Source: Hyphomonas sp.
Lineage (GTDB): Bacteria > Pseudomonadota > Alphaproteobacteria > Caulobacterales > Hyphomonadaceae
Direction: 5' to 3'
DNA length: 64,000 nt
Assembly: GCA_013791775.1 (NCBI GenBank)
Contig: VMTE01000051.1
Location: 32,260 to 96,259, forward strand
The translations under genes were made by a program, and so were the position numbers. Each line of letters begins with the position of its first letter. Position 1 is the first letter of the stretch. Positions 42,930-51,165 of the stretch are shown piece after piece. Under the pieces are notes generated by a model. That model was given only the letters and a program-made list of their open reading frames with translations, was not told where the DNA came from and did not search any database.

Positions 42930-43566
42930 TTTGGTGTTGAACTTCCGCGCGGAACGTTTCGCTTGGCTTCGGTAGAAGGTGTTCGTCGAAATACTGAAGG
43001 CCTTTTAGCGGCAAGCCCTTGCGACGGCGATTGTGTCCGCTGTCGGTGAATCCGCCGGTATCTTCAAACCAACGAGGAATTAGCGCAGCAACGCAATTGA
43101 TCAGATCATCTTCGTCATCGCCGTTTGCAATTCTGTAGTTGTCGCTCACCAGTGCAAGCTCGTTTCGAAGCGTCGTGCGCCGCAAAATATCGCTGGAATC
43201 GACTAAGATTACGGGAATTGAGTAGGCGACCGCTGCTAATTCAATCTCGTATCGAACCCAACCACTGTACGATACCTCGCTCCCTATTGGCGCTATCAGC
43301 AGATCGCTGGAGAAGATGCGAGCAGCCATGCGCGACTTCAAAATGAAGTGTTGCAATGAAGGTGGGCCCAAATCCTCTTCAGGGGCGGTTCCTCGTATCG
43401 AGAGGTCCTGAACGTCAGCATATCGTCTTCTGATCGCTTCGATCGTCTTGTCGACAAATCCTTCGTGCCGGTCCCAGATATGAGACACGAATACCCTAGG
43501 CTTGCGGCGTAAAGGCAGGACTTCGAGTCCAAGCTTTCCAGCCGTATATGACCCACCATCGGCCAT
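42877..43566 (-). CDS. Stand-alone TIR-like domain protein (ThsB/MTH538 type)
   Basis: 229 aa, AT-richer than its flanks. The TIR-like fold is shown by RVFVSHIWD (residues 24-32), DLSIRGTAPEEDLG, the segment ILKSRMAARIFSSDLLIAPIGSEVSYSGWVRYEIELAAVAYSIPVILVDSS with W103 and E107 at the likely catalytic-glutamate position. Families with this layout include bacterial anti-phage TIRs such as ThsB, which make a NAD-derived signal. No ThsA-like effector or other TIR partner is nearby. Its 3' end overlaps the truncated pyrD end by 53 bases, and a TATAAT at 43602-43597 with GGGGGGAG upstream gives it its own promoter. NADase or cyclase activity is inference. Confidence 0.75.
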   Translation of the reverse strand: MADGGSYTAGKLGLEVLPLRRKPRVFVSHIWDRHEGFVDKTIEAIRRRYADVQDLSIRGTAPEEDLGPPSLQHFILKSRMAARIFSSDLLIAPIGSEVSYSGWVRYEIELAAVAYSIPVILVDSSDILRRTTLRNELALVSDNYRIANGDDEDDLINCVAALIPRWFEDTGGFTDSGHNRRRKGLPLKGLQYFDEHLLPKPSETFRAEVQHQITEMHARRQRRRYRARH

Positions 43567-43596
43567 AGGCTCCCCCCGTCGCTTTGCGATCTTGAT

Positions 43597-43602
43597 ATTA
43601 TA
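43597..43602 (-). promoter_or_regulatory. -10 element of the TIR gene
   Basis: A perfect TATAAT on the minus strand (43602 to 43597), 31 bases before the start codon in a strongly AT-rich stretch. No convincing -35 hexamer; GGGGGGAG (43572-43579, minus strand) serves as the ribosome-binding site. Confidence 0.45.
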
Positions 43603-43660
43603 TTAACCATACATTCTCCGTTTGCGCGAGCGGATTCCAACCCCGGCCTTAGTGAGCCTT

Positions 43661-44953
43661 CTACTGGGGCGGCGACATCCGTTTGAGCAGGCCGGGCAGC
43701 CAGGCGCCGAGCGCGGCGGCGCGGAAGACATACATCAATAGGAATGCGCCCCAGACGCCGGCATTTCCGAAGGCGGGCCTCAGCACGAGATCGGCGCCGA
43801 TATACAGTATAGCGACAATCACGCCGGAATTGCGCAGCGCCCGGCCCTGCGTGGTACCGATGAACAGGCCGTCGAGCTGCCAGGCCGCCACGCCGAGCAT
43901 CGGCACCGCCGCGCAGTAGGGCAGGTAGGTCAGCGCGGCCGCCCGCGCTTCGGAGTCGCGGATGAAGGTGTCGATCACGAAGGCGCCGCCTGCGAAATAG
44001 GCGAGCGAGAAGGCGGCGCCGAACAGGAGGGCGAATTCGCTGGTCAGCCGCATCGCGCGGACAAGGCCAGCGCGGTCCATCGCGCCCCAGGCTTCGCCGG
44101 CGGCTTTCTCGGCGACGAAGGCAAAGCCGTCGAGCACGAAAGCGGCGACCGTGATGAACTGGAGCAGGACCTGGTTGCCCGCAGTGGCGGCTGTTGAAAT
44201 CAAAGTGCCGGAGCGCACGAACCAGCTGAAAGCGAGCAGCAAGGCCAGTGTACGGATCATGATGTCGCGGTTGGCAGAGAACATGGCGGCGAGGCGCACC
44301 CGGTCGAACAGGCCCTTGCGGGCGCCGAGGCCGGCGCGCACGAGCCATAGTCCGAAGCCGAGGGCGGCCCATTCGGCAATCGCGGTGCCCGCGCCGATCC
44401 CGGCGGGGCCGAGGTTCAGTCCGGCCACGAACCAGATGTCGAGCCCGGCATTGATGGCGTTCAGCACGATCTGGAAGATCAGCATCTGCCCGGTCTTGCC
44501 GGTGCCCAGCATCCAACCAGTAACGGCGATGCCCATCAGGTAAGCGGGCGCGCCCCAGATGCGGGCGTTGAAATAGCCTGCCGCAAGACCTTCCACGCGG
44601 TCCGTTCCGGCAAAGGCAGAGCCCATGGCCAGCTTCAGCAGCGGGGCGGTCAGTATAAGGAGGGTGCCGATGGCGCCGCCGAGGAGAAGCGCACGCACGA
44701 GGATGGCGCGTTTCTCGTCCTCATCCCCGCGCCCGCCGGCCTGTGCAGTGAGGCCGGTGGTGGACATGCGCAGGAAGCCGAAGGCCCAGTAGATGAAGCT
44801 GAACGCAACCGCGGCAATGGCCACGGCGGCGAGGTCTGCCTTGTCGCCGTAGCGGCCCATGACGAGGGTATCGACCAGACCCGTGGTCGCCGTGGCAGCT
44901 TGCGCCGCAACGACGGGAAGGGCGAGGGCGAGGACTTTGCGGCGGGTGAGCAT
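43661..44953 (-). CDS. MATE-family (DinF-like) efflux transporter
   Basis: 430 aa, twelve hydrophobic segments. The DinF-type pattern is visible: LVDTLVMGRYGDKADLAAVAI near helix 1-2, YFNARIWGAPAYLMGIAVTGWMLGTGKTGQMLIFQIVLNAINAGLDIWFVAGLNLGPAGIGAGTAIAEW in the middle, GFAFVAEKAAGEAWG in the second half. Such carriers use Na+ or proton gradients to export drugs or lipid-type substrates. It stands alone with its own short upstream region. Confidence 0.93.
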   Translation of the reverse strand: MLTRRKVLALALPVVAAQAATATTGLVDTLVMGRYGDKADLAAVAIAAVAFSFIYWAFGFLRMSTTGLTAQAGGRGDEDEKRAILVRALLLGGAIGTLLILTAPLLKLAMGSAFAGTDRVEGLAAGYFNARIWGAPAYLMGIAVTGWMLGTGKTGQMLIFQIVLNAINAGLDIWFVAGLNLGPAGIGAGTAIAEWAALGFGLWLVRAGLGARKGLFDRVRLAAMFSANRDIMIRTLALLLAFSWFVRSGTLISTAATAGNQVLLQFITVAAFVLDGFAFVAEKAAGEAWGAMDRAGLVRAMRLTSEFALLFGAAFSLAYFAGGAFVIDTFIRDSEARAAALTYLPYCAAVPMLGVAAWQLDGLFIGTTQGRALRNSGVIVAILYIGADLVLRPAFGNAGVWGAFLLMYVFRAAALGAWLPGLLKRMSPPQ

Positions 44954-44971
44954 GGGGGAAAGCGGTATGCG

Positions 44972-44999
44972 AATCCCCGGGCTTAGTCATCCGGGGATT
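44972..44999 (-). terminator. Hairpin between the alcohol dehydrogenase and MATE genes
   Basis: Perfect 9-bp stem AATCCCCGG (44972-44980) with CCGGGGATT (44991-44999), 10-nt loop. It could end the upstream alcohol dehydrogenase transcript on the minus strand, though no T run follows. Confidence 0.4.
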
Positions 45000-45014
45000 T
45001 CGGCGCCGCGAACG

Positions 45015-45096
45015 GCTCATCCTGACCGAAGTCGAAGGACGAGCCGGGGCGATCAATGCGCTGGTGGCCCATCCTTCGACTTCGGTCAGGATGAGC
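45015..45096. repeat. Perfect 25-bp inverted repeat element
   Basis: Arms at 45015-45039 and 45072-45096 are exact reverse complements with a 32-base spacer. Each arm contains CATCCTGACCGAAGTCGAAG or its complement, a sequence type that recurs between genes in many alphaproteobacteria. It sits between two minus-strand genes with nothing else in the gap. Confidence 0.85.
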
Positions 45097-45115
45097 GTTG
45101 TGTGGCTTGGCGAAC

Positions 45116-46216
45116 CTAATCGAGAACGACAACCTGGCGGGCAACGGTCCCTTTGTTGTCCTTCAGGTTCTGCATCGCGGCGGTGATGCCGTCGAGGCCG
45201 ATGCGGTCGGAGATCAGGTCGTCGAGGTGCAGTTTGCCTTGCCGGTAGAGTTCGACGAAGCGCGGGAAGTCGATCCGGAAACGATTGGAGCCCATGACCG
45301 CGCCTTGCAGGCGTTTTTCGGTGACGAGGAGTTCGATGCCGGGAATCTCGATGTTCACACCGGGCGAGATCATGCCGATGATGGTGGCGACGCCGCGCGG
45401 GCGGAGCATGTGGTAGGCCTGCTCGGCGGTCTTCTTCAGGCCGACGCATTCGAAGGAGTAATGCACGCCGCCCTTGGTGAGCTCCTTAACCGCTTCAATT
45501 GCGTTGACCTTGGAGGGATTGACGACATCGGTGGCGCCGAAGCGGACGGCGAGTTGCAGTTTCTCGTCCGACAGGTCAACCGCGATGATGCGGGATGCGC
45601 CGGCAATCGCCGCGCCGTTGATCGCGGCGAGGCCAACCCCGCCGCAGCCGACGACGGCGACGGTCGAGCCGGGCTCGACCTGGGCGGAGTGGAAGACCGA
45701 GCCGACGCCGGTGATGACACCGCAACCGATCAGGCAGGCGCGGTCCATCGGCATGTCCTTGTCGATGGCGCAGAGGGCGTTCTCGTGAACGAGGATCTGC
45801 TCGGCGAAGGAGGAGAGGTTCAGGAACTGGCCGACCCGTTCCTTGCCGATCGACAGGCGCGGCGCTTCGTCCGGCCCGCGCTTGAACTGCGCGCCGTTGA
45901 CCGTGTGGCAGACCGACATGTGGCCGGTGAGGCAGTATTCGCAGACGCCGCAGAAGGGCGAGAGGATGGAGATGACATGGTCGCCCGGCTTCACGGCGGT
46001 GACCATCGAGCCGACCTGCTCGACCACGCCGGCGCTCTCGTGGCCGAGGATGACCGGCATTTCGGCCGGGAAGTTGCCGTCCCAGAAGTGCACGTCCGAA
46101 TGGCAGACGCCGATGGCCTTGAGGCGCACGAGCACTTCGCGCGGGCCGGGCTTGGAGATGGTGACCTCCTCGATCGTCAGAGGCTTGTTGGCCTCGCGCA
46201 TCACGGCAGCTTTCAT
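45116..46216 (-). CDS. Zinc-dependent alcohol dehydrogenase (MDR family)
   Basis: 366 aa NAD(P)-dependent dehydrogenase, class III-like. Catalytic Zn residues in GVCHSDVHFWDG and the GHESAGVVEQVG block; structural Zn in CGVCEYCLTGHMSVC; Rossmann VAVVGCGGVGLAAINGAAIAGASRIIAVDLSDEKLQLAVRFGATDVVN. The start at 46216 has GGAGGAAAC upstream; the frame is open 14 codons further. The substrate alcohol or aldehyde is not evident. Confidence 0.94.
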   Translation of the reverse strand: MKAAVMREANKPLTIEEVTISKPGPREVLVRLKAIGVCHSDVHFWDGNFPAEMPVILGHESAGVVEQVGSMVTAVKPGDHVISILSPFCGVCEYCLTGHMSVCHTVNGAQFKRGPDEAPRLSIGKERVGQFLNLSSFAEQILVHENALCAIDKDMPMDRACLIGCGVITGVGSVFHSAQVEPGSTVAVVGCGGVGLAAINGAAIAGASRIIAVDLSDEKLQLAVRFGATDVVNPSKVNAIEAVKELTKGGVHYSFECVGLKKTAEQAYHMLRPRGVATIIGMISPGVNIEIPGIELLVTEKRLQGAVMGSNRFRIDFPRFVELYRQGKLHLDDLISDRIGLDGITAAMQNLKDNKGTVARQVVVLD

Positions 46217-46303
46217 GGCGTGTTTCCTCCGGGTTGTGTTTCGGGGAGTGTCGCGCAAGGCCGGGCGTTTGGCCAGACTGACGCGGCGGCAGTGCGGGAG
46301 ATA

Positions 46304-47326
46304 TCAGCCGGTCCAGGCGATGTTCAGGAATATGTGGCCGGTGACCATGGCGATGATGAGCAAAAGCAGGCCGCCCCAGACCACCATGATCGCGGTGGTG
46401 ATGCGCCACCGCTCGGGCGGAAGGCCCTGGATCAGGAAGGCGGCGACGCCGGCGATGTTGATGCAGACGAGGTTCGTCGCAAACAGGAACAGACCGCGCA
46501 GGGCAAGTTCGAACTCACCGTGGGAAAAATAGAGGCCTGCAGCTGCGAGAGGCGGCACCAGCGCCACGGCGATCATCACCCCCACCAGCGAGGCCCCGGA
46601 GCCTTTGTTGAGGGCAAGCACACCGGCCATGCCGGAGGCCAGCGCGAGGGCAATGTCGGCGAGGTGGACGACGGTGCGGTTGTACAGCTCCGGCGCGCGG
46701 GGATCGAAATCGATCAGGAGTCCCAGCAGGACCGTGAAGACGAGTATGCTGACGACGCCGGCCGCCAGCGTCCGGATGGCCTTCAGCCCCAGTGTCCGGC
46801 TTCCGACCGTCGCCGAGAGGGCGAGCGCCAGTGTCGGAGACAGGAGCGGGGCAATGACCATTGCGCCGACCACGATGGCCACTTGCCCGCTCCGCATGCC
46901 GAGGGCGGCGATCAGGGCCGACAGGACGGTGTTGAGCAGGAACTCGAAATTCAGCGACACGGTGCCCGCGATGTCGTCATAGATTTCGTCCGTACTGCGA
47001 CGGTTTCGGCTGAAGAACCGTTCCATCCGCGTCGGCGGCCGGGCCGCCGACTGAATGTCCAGGCCCTCGGCCTGATCCGTGCCGAGCCGGGGAAGGATAG
47101 CTTGAATCTGAAGGACGATGGCCGAGAACTCAGGCGTATCGCAGAACCTGAGCTGCAGCGCGCGCATCAGGTGTTCAACGTTGTGTGAGGAGACAATGCC
47201 CGAGAGCTTCTCAAGACCCTCAGGTGAAGATTCCTGCCAGATCCGGGCGCAATGCGCGCGCAGGATTTTCGTCGCGTCAGGGACGTCGAGGTCCTTCACG
47301 AGCACTTCGATGAGGCGCGATGTCAT
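46304..47326 (-). CDS. DUF389 (TIGR00341-type) membrane protein
   Basis: 340 aa. An N-terminal soluble part (MTSRLIEVLVKDLD, residues 1-110) precedes six hydrophobic segments with family sequence NFEFLLNTVLSALIAALGMRSGQVAIVVGAMVIAPLLSPTLALALS and FDPRAPELYNRTV, HLADIALALASGMAGVLALNKGSGASLVGVMIAVALVPPLAAAGL. Role unknown. The start was placed at 47326. A 54-codon ORF ends 5 bases upstream, in the same direction. Confidence 0.88.
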   Translation of the reverse strand: MTSRLIEVLVKDLDVPDATKILRAHCARIWQESSPEGLEKLSGIVSSHNVEHLMRALQLRFCDTPEFSAIVLQIQAILPRLGTDQAEGLDIQSAARPPTRMERFFSRNRRSTDEIYDDIAGTVSLNFEFLLNTVLSALIAALGMRSGQVAIVVGAMVIAPLLSPTLALALSATVGSRTLGLKAIRTLAAGVVSILVFTVLLGLLIDFDPRAPELYNRTVVHLADIALALASGMAGVLALNKGSGASLVGVMIAVALVPPLAAAGLYFSHGEFELALRGLFLFATNLVCINIAGVAAFLIQGLPPERWRITTAIMVVWGGLLLLIIAMVTGHIFLNIAWTG

Positions 47327-47330
47327 GGCT

Positions 47331-47495
47331 TCAGTCCGCCATCGCGTACGGCGCGTCGCGGGTCGCGTCGTCGGCGGGGAAGAGGCGTTCGAGGTGCAGG
47401 TCACGGACGGTGACGTCTTCGCTGGTGCCGAAATGGGTCATGGTGCAGAGGAAGCTCAGCTGGCCGCCGGGCGCAATACTGATCTGGTACGTCAT
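47331..47495 (-). CDS. Possible small protein (54 aa)
   Basis: TYQISIAPGGQLSFLCTM followed by HFGTSEDVTVRDLHLERLFPADD, ending 5 bases before the DUF389 start. AAAGGGA lies upstream of the ATG. Composition is protein-like and there is no better reading frame, but nothing identifies it; it may be a small regulator or spurious. Confidence 0.45.
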   Translation of the reverse strand: MTYQISIAPGGQLSFLCTMTHFGTSEDVTVRDLHLERLFPADDATRDAPYAMAD

Positions 47496-47671
47496 CGACT
47501 CGTCCCTTTCCGTTGCCACGGGATTCGGGCTCAACACGGTTCCAAATGCCGGGCTGCTGATCGCCGACCCCATCCGCGTGCTCGCCAGCGGCGCGCTGAG
47601 ACCGCCCCCTGATCCCCGCCTGAACGGAGACCTCGCCGCCATTGCCGGCAAATGGCGGCGCAGGTCGCGTT

Positions 47672-49252
47672 TTACTCCGCGGGCGGAGCCGGGACCAGAC
47701 CCAGGGCGCGGCCCATGACGTGGAAGATCTCGTTCTGCTCGATCACGCCGCTGATCAGGTTGGCGCCGGGGCCCGAGGCGAAGGCGGCCACATCTTCGCC
47801 GCCATGGGTTTCCGAATACATCGGCACGAGGGCGGGCTGGCGGAAGTCTGGTGCCAGCGTGTCGATGCCGGTCAGGTCCTGGCGGGCGCAGTCGAGAACG
47901 TCCTTGCCGTCCTTGTCCTTGCCGGTGACACGGCAGGCGCCGGGGCCGTTGGCATAGCCGAGTGTGGTGTAGGGCAGGCCGTCGGCGCCGTCCGAGCCGC
48001 CTTCGCCGCCCTTGCCGGAAACCGACAGGCCGAGGATCGGATTGCCGCGCTGGGCATAGCCGGCGATCGACAACGTGTGCGAATGGTCCGCCGTGACGAT
48101 GATCAGGGTGTCTTCCGCATTCGTCATTTCGAGCGCGGCGGCGACGGCGGCGTCGAAGGCCATGGCGTCTTCCAGCGCGCGGATCGCGTTGCCGGCATGG
48201 TGGGCGTGGTCGATGCGCCCGCCTTCGATCATCAGGACGTAGCCGTCTTCATCGCGCGACAGGCGCGTGATCGCGGCTTTGGTCATCTCGGCCAGCGACG
48301 GTTCGCCCGCCTTGTCCTTGTCGCGGTCAAGTTCGTATTGCATGTGCGATGGCTCGAACAGGCCGAGCAGCTTGACGTCGGTGTTGAAATCGACGGCGTC
48401 GAAGCCCGCCTTGTCGAACACGAAGGTGTGGTCAGGGGATTTCGCGGACCACTCTTCGATGAGATTGCGGCCGTCGGCGCGTTCGCCTTTCGCATCCGCA
48501 TATTCCGGGTCCACCGTTTCTGCGGGAAGGAATTTCGAGCGGCCGCCGCCGAGCGCGATGTCGAGGCTGCCGGCCGGCCACTCGATCAGCTGGCGCGCGA
48601 TGTCCTTGCAGGTGTCGGAGGAGGCGCCGCGCATGTTGGCGTCGCTCTCCCAGTCGCGGTGTGGGATGTGGGCGTAGGTCGAGGCAGGGGTCGCATGGGT
48701 GAAGCGTGTGGTGGTGACAACCCCGGTGGCGAGGCCGGCGCGGGCGGCTATCTCGAACAGGGATTCGGTCTCGTTGCCCGGCAGGCTGGCACAGTTGCCA
48801 TAGTTGATGTCGCTGGTGACGCCGAGCACGCCGGAGCGGGTCTTGACGCCGGCGGTCATGGCGGTGGCGGTGCCGGCCGAGTCCGGGATCTGGAAATCAT
48901 GGCTGTAGGTCTTCGAAAGCGCCGACCAGGGCAGGGTGTCCATCGCGAGAACGTGGCTCTCGCCGTCTTCGCCGGCATACTGGCCGGCATAGATGCGCGT
49001 CGCGGTGATGGTCGAGATGCCCATGCCGTCGCCGATGAACAGGATCACGTTCTTTGCCGGCTTGAGGCCGCGGGCCTCAATGCGGCCTTCGACGGCGGCG
49101 GCGGCTTTCACGTAATAGGTATCTGCGGCTTGTTTTGGCAGGACCGATTCGCGCGCGGCGGAAACGGCGGCGTCCTGGGCGACCGGGGCGGGTTCGGGCG
49201 CCACGGTGCAGGCGGCAAGAACGGCGAGGCTGGCGACGAGGGCGAGACGCAT
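47672..49252 (-). CDS. Alkaline phosphatase (PhoA family), lipoprotein
   Basis: 526 aa. A lipoprotein signal ends in LAVLAAC-T (cysteine about residue 15). The catalytic region is seen as NVILFIGDGMGISTITATRI (metal-site Asp), SHDFQIPDSAGTATAMTAGVKTRSGVLGV with the nucleophile Ser in DSAGTATAM, VLMIEGGRIDHAHHAGN and IIVTADHSHTLSI, which supplies Zn/Mg ligands, and THGGEDVAAFASGPG close to the end. It hydrolyses phosphate monoesters in the periplasm. No Pho box could be confirmed upstream. Confidence 0.96.
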   Translation of the reverse strand: MRLALVASLAVLAACTVAPEPAPVAQDAAVSAARESVLPKQAADTYYVKAAAAVEGRIEARGLKPAKNVILFIGDGMGISTITATRIYAGQYAGEDGESHVLAMDTLPWSALSKTYSHDFQIPDSAGTATAMTAGVKTRSGVLGVTSDINYGNCASLPGNETESLFEIAARAGLATGVVTTTRFTHATPASTYAHIPHRDWESDANMRGASSDTCKDIARQLIEWPAGSLDIALGGGRSKFLPAETVDPEYADAKGERADGRNLIEEWSAKSPDHTFVFDKAGFDAVDFNTDVKLLGLFEPSHMQYELDRDKDKAGEPSLAEMTKAAITRLSRDEDGYVLMIEGGRIDHAHHAGNAIRALEDAMAFDAAVAAALEMTNAEDTLIIVTADHSHTLSIAGYAQRGNPILGLSVSGKGGEGGSDGADGLPYTTLGYANGPGACRVTGKDKDGKDVLDCARQDLTGIDTLAPDFRQPALVPMYSETHGGEDVAAFASGPGANLISGVIEQNEIFHVMGRALGLVPAPPAE

Positions 49253-49316
49253 GGGCGGGGCTCCGGACTGAGTTCAATCCGCCTCTCCTAACCCGGTTTT
49301 GTGACAGTTGCGACCC

Positions 49317-50243
49317 TCAGACGAGTCCGGTCGGGCGGCCCTTTCGCCGCTGCGCCATCCAGACGGCCAGGAGGATCGCGCCGGCGCCGGCCAGCTGGAT
49401 CGCCGTCAGCGGTTCGTCGAAGACGCGCCAGGAAATGACAGCTGCCACCACCGGCTGGGCCAGGACCAGGATGCCGGCGATGGCGGTATCGGTCGATCCG
49501 AGGCCGGAGATGATCAGGCCCTGTCCGGCGACCTGCACGATCAGGGTCAGCGCCAGCGGAACTGCGAAACCCGACAGCGTGGCCGGCAGGTACGCTTCGC
49601 CTGACCCCCAGACGACGAAGAAGGCGAGGGCGGTCTCGAACACGCTGAGCCAGAACATGGCTTCAAGGCCGCCGAGCGTGCGGCGGGCAAGTTTCGAGAA
49701 CAGCATGTAGAAGGACACGAACACGGCAGCAGCGAGCGCGAAAAGGTCGCCGCGCAGCGCGCCGGCCTGCAAGGTCTGCCCGCCGAGGGACAGAGCCGCA
49801 GCGCCGAGGATGGCCAGCACGGCGGCCATCGCCCAGTTGAGACCGGGCCGTTCCTTGAGGAAGGCCCAGGCGGTGAGGCCGACGAGGACGTTGCCGAGGT
49901 TGACGATGAAGGTGGCGTTCGACACGCTCGTCATCGTCAGGCTCCAGTGCCAGAGCGTCATGTCGAGCGTGAAGAAGACGGCGGCCAGGAAGACCGCGCC
50001 ATTCGGCTTGCGCGGCAGGCGCCGGTCGACCAGCAGGACCAGGACCAGCAGTACCGGCACGGCAAACAGGTAGCGCCAGAAGGCAATCGCCTGCGGCCCG
50101 AGATCGTCCAGGCCGAGGCGCAGGCCGATCGGCGCAAAGCCGAGCGCGATGCCGCCGCCGAGCACCATCAGCGGTCCGAGCCAGGCGGGCGCCTTTGCAA
50201 CAGGGAGCGGGGCAGCCGCGGGCGCCGGAGTGAGGTTTGTCAT
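49317..50243 (-). CDS. EamA/DMT-family transporter
   Basis: 308 aa, ten hydrophobic segments in two five-helix halves, as in the drug/metabolite transporter family: GGGIALGFAPIGLRLGLDDLGPQAIAFWRYLFAVPVLL, VFFTLDMTLWHWSLTMTSVSNATFIVNLGNVLVGLTAWAFLKERPGLNW and, in the second half, FYMLFSKLARRTLGGLEAMF, AGILVLAQPVVAAVISWRVFDEPL. Exports metabolites of unknown type. Its start overlaps the gluQ stop by 4 bases. Confidence 0.9.
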   Translation of the reverse strand: MTNLTPAPAAAPLPVAKAPAWLGPLMVLGGGIALGFAPIGLRLGLDDLGPQAIAFWRYLFAVPVLLVLVLLVDRRLPRKPNGAVFLAAVFFTLDMTLWHWSLTMTSVSNATFIVNLGNVLVGLTAWAFLKERPGLNWAMAAVLAILGAAALSLGGQTLQAGALRGDLFALAAAVFVSFYMLFSKLARRTLGGLEAMFWLSVFETALAFFVVWGSGEAYLPATLSGFAVPLALTLIVQVAGQGLIISGLGSTDTAIAGILVLAQPVVAAVISWRVFDEPLTAIQLAGAGAILLAVWMAQRRKGRPTGLV

Positions 50244-51085
50244 GCGGCGCGCGTCATGGCGCGAATATCGTCCGGCGTCATCCCCTCGGCGCGGAAATCA
50301 CCCAGGGTCTTGCTGCCGAAACGCTTGGACAGCTTCTTGCAGTCGGGTCCGAGGATCAGCGAATGGAAGCGGTAGACGGGCCGGGGCCAGTCCATCAGCG
50401 CCTGCAGCAAGGCGTGAATGCCGGTCACGGCGTGCAGGTCCTCGCCGCGCACGATATCCGTGATGTCCTGCAGGGCATCGTCATGGCAGCAGGCGAGGTG
50501 GTAGCTGGCCGGCGTGTCCTTGCGGGCCAGCACGACATCGCCGAACCGCTCCGGCCGTGCGGGTACGGACCGTATGCCGGCCGGCGTCCATTCGCGGTAG
50601 GCGAGTTCGGCAAACCGCCCGCCGAGCGCGCGGCGGGCCGCGTCCAGCGACAGCCGCCAGGCGAAGGGCTGCTGGTGGGCGAGGCGCTCTGCTTCGTCGG
50701 CGGGTGACAGCGGGCGGCTCACCAGTCCGCCTTCATCGGGGTCCGCGCCGGCGGGCAGACGTGCGGCAATTTCGCGCCGGGAGAGAAAGCAGCGATAGAC
50801 AAGCCCCTGCGCGCGAAGATGATTGAGAAGTGTGGTATAGTTGTCAAAGTGATCGGATTGGCGGCGAACGGTGCCCGTCCACTTCAATCCCAGCCAGGCC
50901 AGGTCTTCAAGGATGGCAGTTTCGAACGGCGCCCGGCAGCGGGTCTGGTCGATGTCTTCGATCCGCAGGAGCACGTCGCCGCCGGCAGCATCGGCTGCGT
51001 CCCACACCGCGAAGGCGGAGGCGGCGTGCCCAAGATGCAGGCGGCCGGTCGGGGAAGGGGCGAAGCGGGTGCGGAACACGGTCAT
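50240..51085 (-). CDS. gluQ: Glutamyl-Q tRNA(Asp) synthetase
   Basis: 281 aa class-I-like glutamyl-tRNA synthetase without the anticodon-binding domain; it attaches Glu to queuosine-34 of tRNA(Asp). HIGH-type motif in RFAPSPTGRLHLGHAASAF, LLRIEDIDQTRC, WRLSLDAA, VLARKDTPASYHLACCHDDALQDITDIVRGEDL and KMSKS-like LGPDCKKLSKRFGSKTL. The start at 51085 begins this conserved block (frame open 26 codons further). 281 aa is typical; full GltX is about 470 aa. It is coupled to the EamA gene. Confidence 0.93.
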   Translation of the reverse strand: MTVFRTRFAPSPTGRLHLGHAASAFAVWDAADAAGGDVLLRIEDIDQTRCRAPFETAILEDLAWLGLKWTGTVRRQSDHFDNYTTLLNHLRAQGLVYRCFLSRREIAARLPAGADPDEGGLVSRPLSPADEAERLAHQQPFAWRLSLDAARRALGGRFAELAYREWTPAGIRSVPARPERFGDVVLARKDTPASYHLACCHDDALQDITDIVRGEDLHAVTGIHALLQALMDWPRPVYRFHSLILGPDCKKLSKRFGSKTLGDFRAEGMTPDDIRAMTRAA

Positions 51086-51165
51086 CGTCCTGTTAGAACA
51101 GCGTTTCCTTGTTGCAAGGATTTGGTAAGAAACGTATCGCCTCCAAGCAGGTGAGGGTAGCACTG

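Noticed and set aside
45098-47188. Long open frame (696 codons) on the plus strand
   Set aside because: It runs antisense through two well-supported minus-strand genes (Zn-alcohol dehydrogenase and DUF389); composition is that of a GC-rich shadow frame and no family is recognisable.
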